This document shows positions 1 through 6,741 of a DNA stretch of 11,580 nucleotides, one piece after another. The stretch lies in assembly GCA_030628805.1 (NCBI GenBank), contig DAOVQG010000135.1, positions 1-11,580 of the forward strand, in the 5' to 3' direction. The position numbers were made by a program, and so were the translations under genes. This stretch comes from JAGMDK01 sp023128695. GTDB taxonomy: Bacteria; Planctomycetota; Phycisphaerae; UBA1845; Fen-1342. Each line of letters starts with the position of its first letter. Within the stretch, counting starts at the first letter, position 1. The notes beneath the pieces were generated by a model. The model was not told the origin of the DNA. It did not search any database and was given only the letters and a program-made list of their open reading frames with translations.

Positions 1-114
1 GCATTTATGCCGGGTTGAAGGGTCGAAGTCAGAATCCCCTCCTTTCCCCCGCCGCCTTCGGCGGCGGGGGAAAGGAGGGGGAATAAAGCTCGTTTACCCG
101 GCATAAATGCCGGG
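1..114. repeat. Nested palindromic element (left edge cut by the window)
   Basis: The visible left arm, 1-14 (gcatttatgccggg), is the exact reverse complement of 97-110. The right end, 97-114, is itself an 18-nt palindrome: cccggcat, AA, atgccggg. The left end is presumably the same core with TT at its centre, with its first four bases before the window. Between the cores, 36-56 pairs perfectly with 60-80 (21 bp, 3-nt loop TTC, purine-rich 3' arm). No coding potential was seen. The element resembles an intergenic palindromic repeat or a tiny non-autonomous mobile element; its function is unknown. Confidence 0.8.
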
Positions 115-142
115 CCTAGCGCTGCTACGGAACAAGGCTCCC

Positions 143-241
143 GACGGCCGGTACGGGGCCCGGCCGCTACATTGGGACGGCCGGTACGGGGCCCGGCCGC
201 TACATCGGGACGGCCGGTACGGGGCCCGGCCGCTACATCGG
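143..241. repeat. Three tandem copies of a 33-bp unit with an internal hairpin
   Basis: Units start at 143, 176 and 209 with an exact 33-bp period. The only difference seen is at 173, which is T, where the equivalents 206 and 239 are C. Each unit holds a 7-bp inverted repeat (cggccgg ... ccggccg, for example 145-151 with 160-166) around an 8-nt loop. The array is contiguous with no unique spacers, so it is not CRISPR. It ends about 58 bp upstream of the -35 box of the predicted promoter at 300-329. The near identity points to recent duplication. Confidence 0.9.
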
Positions 242-299
242 CACCGCAGGGACTCGGGCTGAGGGCAGGAATAATTTCAGGAAAGCTGCTCAGCGGCCG

Positions 300-329
300 T
301 TGACGCCTTGGTGTGTGCCCTGCTATACT
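300..329 (+). promoter_or_regulatory. Predicted sigma70-type promoter of the dockerin-like gene
   Basis: The -35 box is TTGACG (300-305) and the -10 box is TATACT (324-329), with an 18-bp spacer. A TGC immediately before the -10 box makes it an extended -10. Transcription would start near 336 and leave a leader of about 245 nt before the ATG at 581. Both boxes are close to consensus, but this is a prediction from sequence only. Confidence 0.6.
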
Positions 330-335
330 GCTCTG

Positions 336-580
336 TGAGCGGAGCTTTGTCGCGCGAACCATGCTAAATGTGCCCAGCAAGCTCCGCTGGCGAATCAGTT
401 CAGTGTTGAGGAGGAGTGTCACCATCTTGGGGACACGGTGGTTCATTAGCTAGTTGAGTTCAAGCGGGGGAGAGAGGAGGCGGAGTTAGTTGCAGTCCGC
501 GGCGGGGCGTTCTGTCGCGGGGAGGTGAGTTGCTGTGCCGAGCCCTGGTGGCCGGCGCGAAAGGGGGCGGAGGAAATATC
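336..580 (+). promoter_or_regulatory. Long 5' leader with a stem-loop near its 5' end
   Basis: From the predicted start near 336 to the ATG there are about 245 nt with no convincing gene. A perfect 10-bp stem (338-347 agcggagctt with 379-388 aagctccgct) around a 31-nt loop would form almost at the RNA 5' end. From about 464 the leader is purine-rich. It ends in the ribosome binding site GGAGG at 569-573. I do not recognise a known riboswitch class. A plain untranslated leader is the simplest reading. Confidence 0.4.
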
Positions 581-1411
581 ATGAGACGAATTATAGGGCT
601 ATTGGCGATCCTGGCGCTGGTCACGCCGGGCGCGTTGGCGGAGGACAACCATCCGCCGGACTGGCGCTACCAAGCGAACACCACCTACCAAGCGTGGGAG
701 TTTGACCAAGACACCGGCAGCGGTGGTTACTGGGAAGCTGACGATGGGTGGTTCGGTCCGGGCAATCCCTACGTTCCCGGCTACGGACCGGACTTCTATT
801 GCGATTGGAACTATGACGAGTGGCTGTCGGAGTATGACGGGCGCAACGGCGTCTTCCATTTTGACATCCCCTGGGACAGGATCTCGTTCAATCTGTGGAA
901 CTGGGAGGAAGATCCGGACAGGTACAAGGAGATTTATATCCAGATAACCTGGCATTGGGACGGAACCCCCGCCATACCCGAGCTCTACAACCCGTACTCC
1001 GAGAACACGACCGTTGAGATGCTGGAGGAGGTCTATCTGGGCGGAGGCGGCCCTCCACCTGACGGGTGGTGGTACACCTGGTATCGCATCGTCTTTCCCG
1101 ATTACAACCCCGACTACGAGCAGGTCGACATCTGGACCACGGGTGCTGGGCTGCTGATCGATGAGATCGTGATCGACACGATCTGCCTGGGTGTCTGTCC
1201 CGGCGACAGCAACTGTGACAACGAGATCACCTGGCGGGACATCGACTACTTCGTCGCGGCGATGAACGACAACGTCGCGGCCTGGGCGGCTATGTTCCTT
1301 CCGGGTACGCCGAGTTGCTCGTTCGCCAACAACGACGTGAACGGCGACGGAACTGTTAATTGGCGGGATATCGACCCGTTCGTGGCATTGATGAATACAA
1401 CTTGTCCGTAG
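581..1411 (+). CDS. Secreted protein with C-terminal dockerin-like calcium loops
   Basis: The product has 276 residues and an unknown function. The start at 581 is preferred to an in-frame ATG at 530 because GGAGG (569-573) lies 7 nt upstream and because MRRIIGLLAILALV then begins a clean signal peptide, with likely cleavage after ALA (residue 20). The body (about 21-200) is rich in Trp, Tyr, Asp and Pro, suggesting an exported beta-rich domain of no recognised family. The C-terminus has two 12-residue loops matching the dockerin F-hand pattern D-x-N-x-D-x6-D: DSNCDNEITWRD (209-220) and DVNGDGTVNWRD (252-263), each followed by I-D and a short helix. Paired loops of this kind are common at the ends of planctomycete secreted proteins, where no classical cellulosome is known. 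They may bind Ca2+ and act as a fold or attachment module (inference). The gene stands alone, with its own promoter and terminator. Confidence 0.85.
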   Translation: MRRIIGLLAILALVTPGALAEDNHPPDWRYQANTTYQAWEFDQDTGSGGYWEADDGWFGPGNPYVPGYGPDFYCDWNYDEWLSEYDGRNGVFHFDIPWDRISFNLWNWEEDPDRYKEIYIQITWHWDGTPAIPELYNPYSENTTVEMLEEVYLGGGGPPPDGWWYTWYRIVFPDYNPDYEQVDIWTTGAGLLIDEIVIDTICLGVCPGDSNCDNEITWRDIDYFVAAMNDNVAAWAAMFLPGTPSCSFANNDVNGDGTVNWRDIDPFVALMNTTCP

Positions 1412-1431
1412 TCAAGCGTCAGATTACGAAG

Positions 1432-1465
1432 GCGCCGGAGCCGGAGGGCCGGCGCTTTTCTTGTT
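1432..1465 (+). terminator. Intrinsic terminator after the dockerin-like gene
   Basis: A GC-only 7-bp stem (1432-1438 gcgccgg with 1449-1455 ccggcgc, 10-nt loop) is followed directly by TTTTCTTGTT. It lies 20 nt after the stop codon, in the classical arrangement for the plus strand. Confidence 0.75.
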
Positions 1466-1475
1466 CATACAGCAT

Positions 1476-1525
1476 CCCTGGCGCACCAATCCTGGTTGGT
1501 AGACCAGTGAATGGTGCGTTCAGGG
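1476..1525. repeat. Inverted repeat in the convergent gap; possible 3' end structure of yhbH
   Basis: CCCTG-g-CGCACCA (1476-1488) pairs with TGGTGCG-tt-CAGGG (1512-1525), giving about 12 bp with a small internal bulge. It sits between two convergent genes, 39 nt past the yhbH stop on the minus strand. No U-run follows on that strand, so a terminator role is uncertain. Confidence 0.4.
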
Positions 1526-1564
1526 ACGCAATATCTCCCCTTTCTGAACCCTGAACCCTAAGCT

Positions 1565-2671
1565 CTACCGCCCCTTCGTGAAGAACTCTTTGATGCTGTC
1601 GTAGATGTCGTCTTTGGTGTTGACGCGGGTGGTGACCATGTTTTCCGCCTCGCCGAGGTGCTCGCGCAGCACGTTGATGAAATGGCCGCTGCCGTAGGCG
1701 CTGGCCACCTGGCAATAGCCGAACTGGTTCGACGTCGGCAACAAGTGCTCCTTCAATAGTTGGCAGCACTCACGCGAGTCGGCCTCTGACGAATTGTCGC
1801 CGTCCGAGAAGTGGAACAGGTAGATATTCCACTCTTCCGGCGAGTATTGCTGATCGAGCAGTTCGCGGCAGGTCTTGAATGCGCTCGAAATCTTGGTGCC
1901 GCCGTCCTCGCGCAGGTGAAAGAACGTCTCGCGATCCACCTCCTTGGCGTGTACGTCGTGGACGATGTAGCGGCTCTCGATGCCCTCGTAGTTCCGCCGC
2001 AGCCAGGCGTCGATCCAGAATGCCTCCAGCCGGACCAGCTCCTTCTGCTCGTGCCCCATCGAGCCGGAGACATCCATCATGTACACGATGACGGCGTTGG
2101 ACTGGGGCATCTTCACCGGCTTCCAACTGCGATAGAGCTTGTCCGAGCGCTCGAAGATCATCTTCGGATTGTCGGGGTCCCACACCCCCGCCATGATCAG
2201 TCGCCGCAGGGCCCGCCGATAGGTCCGCTTGAAGTGCCGCAATGACTCTGGTCCGGTCTGGCGGATGCTGCTGTAACGGTCCTTCACGGTGGTGATGTTG
2301 TGCTTGCCCTTGGGCTCGATGCGGGGTAGCTGTAGCTCTTCGCCGAGGATATCGGCCAGTTCGTCGAGGGAGATATCGACTTCGAGGATATGCCGCCCGG
2401 GCTCGGTGCCGCCGGGGCCGATCCCGCTCTCGTCGCCGTCGACGGTCTGGCCGGCCTCGCCGTTACCCTGTCCGACACCCTGGTTGTTGTTGTTGCCGTA
2501 GCGGAAGTTCGGCAGGTCGATCCCGGGGACGGGGATGCTGACGAGGTGTTTACCCTCCTTGCCGATCAGTTCGCCGCGTGAGAGGAATTTGCGCAGATCC
2601 TTGCGGATGCGTCCCTTGACGATCTGCCGGAAGCGCTGGTGGTCCTTCTCGATTCTCAGCGGCGCGCTCAT
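1565..2671 (-). CDS. yhbH: DUF444 / YhbH-YeaH family protein with a von Willebrand A domain
   Basis: The 368-residue product matches the usual length and layout of YeaH (E. coli) and YhbH (Bacillus), partners of the PrkA kinase. An N-terminal basic segment (1-50) is followed by a Gly/Asn/Gln-rich linker (about 60-92) typical of the family. A von Willebrand A fold starts near 193: VYMMDVSGSMG (197-206) carries the MIDAS motif DxSxS (D200, S202, S204), T259 in GGTK is the likely second metal-loop residue, and FSDGDN (288-293) the third. The protein is cytoplasmic, with no signal peptide or membrane segment. It probably acts with PrkA in starvation or stationary-phase signalling; the mechanism is unsettled. 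The start is the only plausible Met, but the upstream GGAA is a weak ribosome site. It is co-oriented with prkA yet 520 bp away across repeats. spoVR, often the third partner, does not follow. Confidence 0.93.
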   Translation of the reverse strand: MSAPLRIEKDHQRFRQIVKGRIRKDLRKFLSRGELIGKEGKHLVSIPVPGIDLPNFRYGNNNNQGVGQGNGEAGQTVDGDESGIGPGGTEPGRHILEVDISLDELADILGEELQLPRIEPKGKHNITTVKDRYSSIRQTGPESLRHFKRTYRRALRRLIMAGVWDPDNPKMIFERSDKLYRSWKPVKMPQSNAVIVYMMDVSGSMGHEQKELVRLEAFWIDAWLRRNYEGIESRYIVHDVHAKEVDRETFFHLREDGGTKISSAFKTCRELLDQQYSPEEWNIYLFHFSDGDNSSEADSRECCQLLKEHLLPTSNQFGYCQVASAYGSGHFINVLREHLGEAENMVTTRVNTKDDIYDSIKEFFTKGR

Positions 2672-2700
2672 GGCCGTTCCATCGTTTGCGGCGCAGGCAT

Positions 2701-2750
2701 CCAGCCCCGAAGGGGCGACGGATTGTAGCCAGGGGCGTGAGCCCCAGGGA
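2701..2750 (+). repeat. REP-like two-hairpin module, copy A
   Basis: Hairpin 1 is gcccc-gaa-ggggc (2704-2716). A linker CGACGGATTGTAGCC follows, then hairpin 2, ggggc-gtga-gcccc (2732-2745). The reverse complement of 3051-3095 repeats the same order with nearly the same linker, so the two are inverted copies of one element. Short intergenic palindromes like this resemble REP sequences. Confidence 0.75.
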
Positions 2751-2841
2751 CTCGTGCCTGCCCTAGTGTTCCCTCATGCCAAAACTTTTGGGTGAGGCGA
2801 CTTGTATTCACGGCCATGTCGGCCGGGAGTGAACAGCGTGT

Positions 2842-2915
2842 GTGTGCCACTGCTCTTGAGCAGTGTCTTTTTTGACAGGCGGTCGCCTGGACACTGCTCA
2901 AGAGCAGTGGCACAC
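2842..2915. repeat. 74-bp nested palindrome, perfect 26-bp arms
   Basis: 2842-2867 is the exact reverse complement of 2890-2915. Each arm contains an 18-nt near-palindrome: cactgctc-TT-gagcagtg (2848-2865) and its inverse with AA (2892-2909). The 22-bp spacer holds a T-run and a third small palindrome, caggcg-gt-cgcctg. The same arms recur at 11503-11523 and 11560-11580 around a different spacer, so this is a dispersed family. It could form one long hairpin or several small ones. Confidence 0.9.
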
Positions 2916-2962
2916 GGCCAACGCTTTGCCTGAAAAATGAGGTCTGACACAATACTAGGCTT

Positions 2963-3030
2963 CCAGCCCCGTAGGGGCGACGGATAGACGCCGCCATGAC
3001 GAATCCTTCCGACGCCCCTCCGGGGCTTGG
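2963..3030. repeat. REP-like module, copy B (two hairpin-1 units face to face)
   Basis: 2963-2985 (gcccc-gta-ggggc then CGACGGAT) is an imperfect inverted repeat of 3003-3030 (ATCCTTCCGACGCCCC, then ggggc). Each half carries its own 5-bp GC hairpin and part of the CGACGGAT linker. The unit is related to copies A and C but lacks hairpin 2. Confidence 0.7.
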
Positions 3031-3050
3031 TATTTGAATGCGGCTTGTTA

Positions 3051-3095
3051 CCCAGGGCTTGCGCCCTGGGCTACATTCCGTCGTCCCTCCGGGAC
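3051..3095 (-). repeat. REP-like two-hairpin module, copy C (inverted)
   Basis: cccagggc-ttgc-gccctggg (3051-3070) is followed by CTACATTCCGTC and gtccc-tcc-gggac (3083-3095). Reverse-complemented, this has the order and linker of copy A at 2701-2750. A and C thus bracket a 395-bp cluster as inverted repeats. Confidence 0.75.
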
Positions 3096-3133
3096 TGTTT
3101 ACTCGCTCAACATATCCGCATCCACGTACTAGC

Positions 3134-3180
3134 ATTCTCACACCAGCTTAGTAGGTGCGAGAAAGGATTCTCGCACCAGC
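3134..3180. repeat. Tripartite repeat downstream of prkA with alternative hairpins
   Basis: attctcacaccagc (3134-3147) and attctcgcaccagc (3167-3180) are direct repeats with one mismatch. Between them ggtgcgagaa (3154-3163) is inverted. The middle unit pairs perfectly with 3168-3177 (10 bp, loop AGGA) or, with one mismatch, with 3135-3144. The perfect hairpin begins 14 nt after the prkA stop. No U-run follows on the minus strand, so it may be a 3' stabiliser or a repeat element rather than a terminator. Confidence 0.7.
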
Positions 3181-3191
3181 ATATTCGTCTC

Positions 3192-5255
<2,064 letters not shown>

Positions 5256-5275
5256 CTGTGATCTCCATGGCCGCC

Positions 5276-5300
5276 CCGAGACCCAAGCGATCGGTCTCGG
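5276..5300 (-). promoter_or_regulatory. Hairpin in the prkA leader close to the ribosome site
   Basis: ccgagacc (5276-5283) and ggtctcgg (5293-5300) form a perfect 8-bp stem with a 9-nt loop. It ends about 20 nt before the prkA start codon. It could shape translation initiation, but this is inferred from position only. Confidence 0.4.
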
Positions 5301-5308
5301 CAGCGGTC

Positions 5309-5331
5309 AAAAACCGGCCTCCAGGCCCCGG
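5309..5331 (-). terminator. Terminator- or attenuator-like hairpin in the prkA leader
   Basis: On the minus strand a GC-rich stem (ccgg/ccgg outer pairs with a bulge, or the alternative ggcc-tgga-ggcc) covers 5331 to 5314 and is followed at once by TTTTT (5313 to 5309). It lies between the predicted prkA promoter and the prkA start. It could end transcripts from the upstream zinc ribbon gene or attenuate prkA. The stem is short, so confidence is low. Confidence 0.35.
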
Positions 5332-5373
5332 CTTATCGGACGATCCGGGTTGCTCACACTGCACGCCTAACTG

Positions 5374-5402
5374 ATGCTACGAACGCTGAGCACACACGTC
5401 AA
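5374..5402 (-). promoter_or_regulatory. Predicted sigma70-type promoter of prkA
   Basis: On the minus strand TTGACG (5402 to 5397) and TAGCAT (5379 to 5374) are separated by 17 bp. Transcription would start near 5367, giving a leader of about 110 nt that contains both hairpins noted at 5276-5331. The -35 box is strong and the -10 box matches four of six consensus bases. Confidence 0.45.
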
Positions 5403-5467
5403 TGCACGTCGGCCGCCCGCTGTCCTAAACAGTATCGACGGTTCCCGCGCAACGCTTGCAGGTCAAC

Positions 5468-5920
5468 TCACTCTTCTGCCGCGGGCTCGGCGAGTGTTTC
5501 CGCCGTCCCCACCCGCCTGCTGTGACACTTCGGGCACTCCAGGACCACGTCCTGGCCGATGTTCAGGAACTGGTACCCACAGTCCCGGCATTCCCACAGT
5601 TTGTGACAGGCCCGTTCTTGACACACGGGGCACTTGAGCGGAAACGAGGGTTCCCCCGCCTTCACAAACATGACTTCGCGGTGCCCGCACTTCACGCACT
5701 CCACCGCCACGGGACGTAGCTCGCTCCAGTCGATCTCCGCGCTCGGCCGCAAGGTGGTGTACAACCAAACTGCCCCGCCGATCAGTCCGATCCCGGCCAT
5801 TGCAATCAGAATCCGTCGCCGCCGTTGCTGCCGGGCGTAGGCCCCGATGGCGATGTCGCCCGTGCTGTCCAGCACTGCTCGGTAATCGGTCAGGTTCGCG
5901 GGCCTTCTGCGCCGAGCCAT
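5468..5920 (-). CDS. Membrane-anchored double zinc ribbon protein, function unknown
   Basis: The 150-residue product starts with a strongly basic cytoplasmic segment (MARRRR; RRRR at 33-36), followed by one transmembrane helix (about 37-56). The rest carries two zinc ribbons. The first uses CVKC (75-78) and CPVC (97-100), the second CRDC (111-114) and CPKC (129-132), with an extra Cys at 105. By the positive-inside rule the ribbons lie outside the cytoplasm, unusual for zinc ribbons, though the short helix could also be a weak signal anchor. The tail is Ala/Glu-rich. I do not recognise a named family; rubredoxin-like or zinc-ribbon sensor folds are possible. AGGAG lies 11 nt upstream of the ATG, and a consensus -10 box is just upstream. 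It lies between dtd and prkA on the same strand. Confidence 0.8.
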   Translation of the reverse strand: MARRRRPANLTDYRAVLDSTGDIAIGAYARQQRRRRILIAMAGIGLIGGAVWLYTTLRPSAEIDWSELRPVAVECVKCGHREVMFVKAGEPSFPLKCPVCQERACHKLWECRDCGYQFLNIGQDVVLECPKCHSRRVGTAETLAEPAAEE

Positions 5921-5946
5921 GGGTTCGTCACTCCTCGTTCCACATT

Positions 5947-5952
5947 ATTATA
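5947..5952 (-). promoter_or_regulatory. Consensus -10 box of the zinc ribbon gene
   Basis: TATAAT on the minus strand, in the 74-bp gap after dtd, would give a start near 5940 and a leader of about 20 nt that includes the AGGAG ribosome site. The best -35 candidate is only ATGACA at a long 19-bp spacing, so the -35 is uncertain. Confidence 0.5.
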
Positions 5953-5994
5953 CGGGACCGAGCCTGTGGCTTGTCATTTCGACCGCTGATCGCT

Positions 5995-6444
5995 TCAAAT
6001 CACTCGTCGTGAGTCAAGCAGGATGCAAATGGGGCCGTCGTTGACGGATGTGACGTGCATGTAGGCCGCGAACCGGCCGGTTTCGACCGTCAGCCCGAAG
6101 TCGCGGATGCACTCGACGAGCTTCTCCACCAGCGGCTCAGCCACCTCACCCGACGCGGAGGAATCAAACGACGGTCGCCGGCCTCGGCGGGCGTCGGCCT
6201 GCACGGTGAACGCACTCACCACCAGCACCGCCCCGTCGGCGTCGATTACCGAGAGGTTCATCTTACTCTTGGCGTCTGGAAAGATCCGCAGATGCGCGAC
6301 CTTCTCGGCGATGTAACGCACGTCCTCGTCGGTGTCGTCCGGCGCCGCCGCGGCGTAGACCAGCAAGCCCTTGCCGATCTGCCCGGTGACTTCGTCCGCC
6401 ACGGCGACCTGGGCTTGCTTGACACGTTGCACGACCGCTCTCAA
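5995..6444 (-). CDS. dtd: D-aminoacyl-tRNA deacylase (DTD)
   Basis: The 149-residue product is of family length and collinear with E. coli DTD. The enzyme hydrolyses D-amino acids (classically D-Tyr) from tRNA and acts as a cytoplasmic homodimer. Landmarks are the N-terminus MRAVVQRV, the segment RIFPDAKSKMNLS (53-65), the active-site strand SAFTV (77-81, normally SQFTL), RRGRRPSF (86-93) and the Gly-cisPro motif NDGP (135-138; G137, P138). The usual Gln at 78 is replaced by Ala. T80 and the Gly-Pro motif, central to chiral discrimination, are kept, so activity is likely. The start is a TTG at 6444, supported by GGAGG (6452-6456) 7 nt upstream and by alignment of the N-terminus with the family. 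It is divergent from the large plus-strand gene. Confidence 0.94.
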   Translation of the reverse strand: MRAVVQRVKQAQVAVADEVTGQIGKGLLVYAAAAPDDTDEDVRYIAEKVAHLRIFPDAKSKMNLSVIDADGAVLVVSAFTVQADARRGRRPSFDSSASGEVAEPLVEKLVECIRDFGLTVETGRFAAYMHVTSVNDGPICILLDSRRVI

Positions 6445-6577
6445 TGGGTTTCCTCCGCCACGATTTTATCCGACGAGGGGTTACATTTGAATCACAATTA
6501 TCATATCTTACAAGGCGTTGGAGGCACTCACGTGAGGCGAGAGGCGCTTACTAACTGTTCATCTCCTTTTTCCCAGG

Positions 6578-6605
6578 TTGGCTTCTGGCTGACCGTACAT
6601 ATCAT
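6578..6605 (+). promoter_or_regulatory. Possible promoter of the PEP-CTERM gene
   Basis: TTGGCT (6578-6583), a 16-bp spacer and TATCAT (6600-6605) give a moderate sigma70 match. Transcription would start near 6612, leaving a leader of about 130 nt. Prediction only. Confidence 0.35.
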
Positions 6606-6727
6606 CATCCGCGCGCCTTCATAGCCTCGCGGTGCATTGTTGGTAAGTCACGTTCGTACACGGGATGATTGTGATAATGTGCATCTCTGGGGAAAGCGAC
6701 CAATTCCGCCTGACAATCTGAGAGCAA

Positions 6728-6736
6728 AAGGAGGAG
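6728..6736 (+). promoter_or_regulatory. Strong ribosome binding site that sets the start at 6742
   Basis: AAGGAGGAG, a near-perfect anti-16S match, ends 5 nt before the ATG at 6742. It rules in favour of this start over the in-frame codon at 6637, which has no ribosome site and would bury the signal peptide. Confidence 0.8.
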
Positions 6737-6741
6737 ATACC

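Larger units (their letters stand above)
2672..3191. other. 520-bp non-coding repeat mosaic between prkA and yhbH
   Basis: I see no gene here. In order it holds a two-hairpin module (2701-2750), a hairpin around a 13-nt palindrome (2772-2797: cctca ... ccaaaa-c-ttttgg ... tgagg), a hairpin at 2807-2833 (ttcac/gtgaa outer, ggcc/ggcc inner), the 74-bp nested palindrome (2842-2915), an inverted module pair (2963-3030), an inverted two-hairpin module (3051-3095) and a tripartite repeat (3134-3180). No good sigma70 promoter for yhbH was identified, so yhbH may be read through from prkA. Confidence 0.75.
6445..6741. other. Divergent intergenic region between dtd and the large exported protein
   Basis: 297 bp with no gene. 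An AT-rich patch at 6481-6512 stands out from the GC-rich surroundings. A possible minus-strand promoter for dtd is TTCAAA (6491 to 6486), 17 bp, TAAAAT (6468 to 6463), though its start would fall at or inside the ribosome site. The best plus-strand candidate is listed at 6578-6605. No clear operator repeat was seen. Confidence 0.4.

Noticed and set aside
143..241. CRISPR array
   Set aside because: The 33-bp units are contiguous with no unique spacers, and no cas genes are present.
361..453. 30-codon frame in the leader (MLNVPSKLRW...)
   Set aside because: No ribosome site precedes it and it lies in the loop and arm of the leader stem. It could be a leader peptide but cannot be supported.
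581..1411. Cellulosome component
   Set aside because: The dockerin-like loops are real, but no cohesin, scaffoldin or glycosidase domain is in the window, and such tails are common in planctomycetes without cellulosomes.
2668..3141. 157-codon minus-strand open frame in the prkA-yhbH gap
   Set aside because: It is a translation of the REP-like modules and palindromes (PGAHAPGYNPSPLRG-type strings), with no ribosome site or domain.
6445..6741. Riboswitch or RNA gene in the divergent gap
   Set aside because: No recognisable conserved RNA motif or strong stem was found. Only weak promoter candidates are present.
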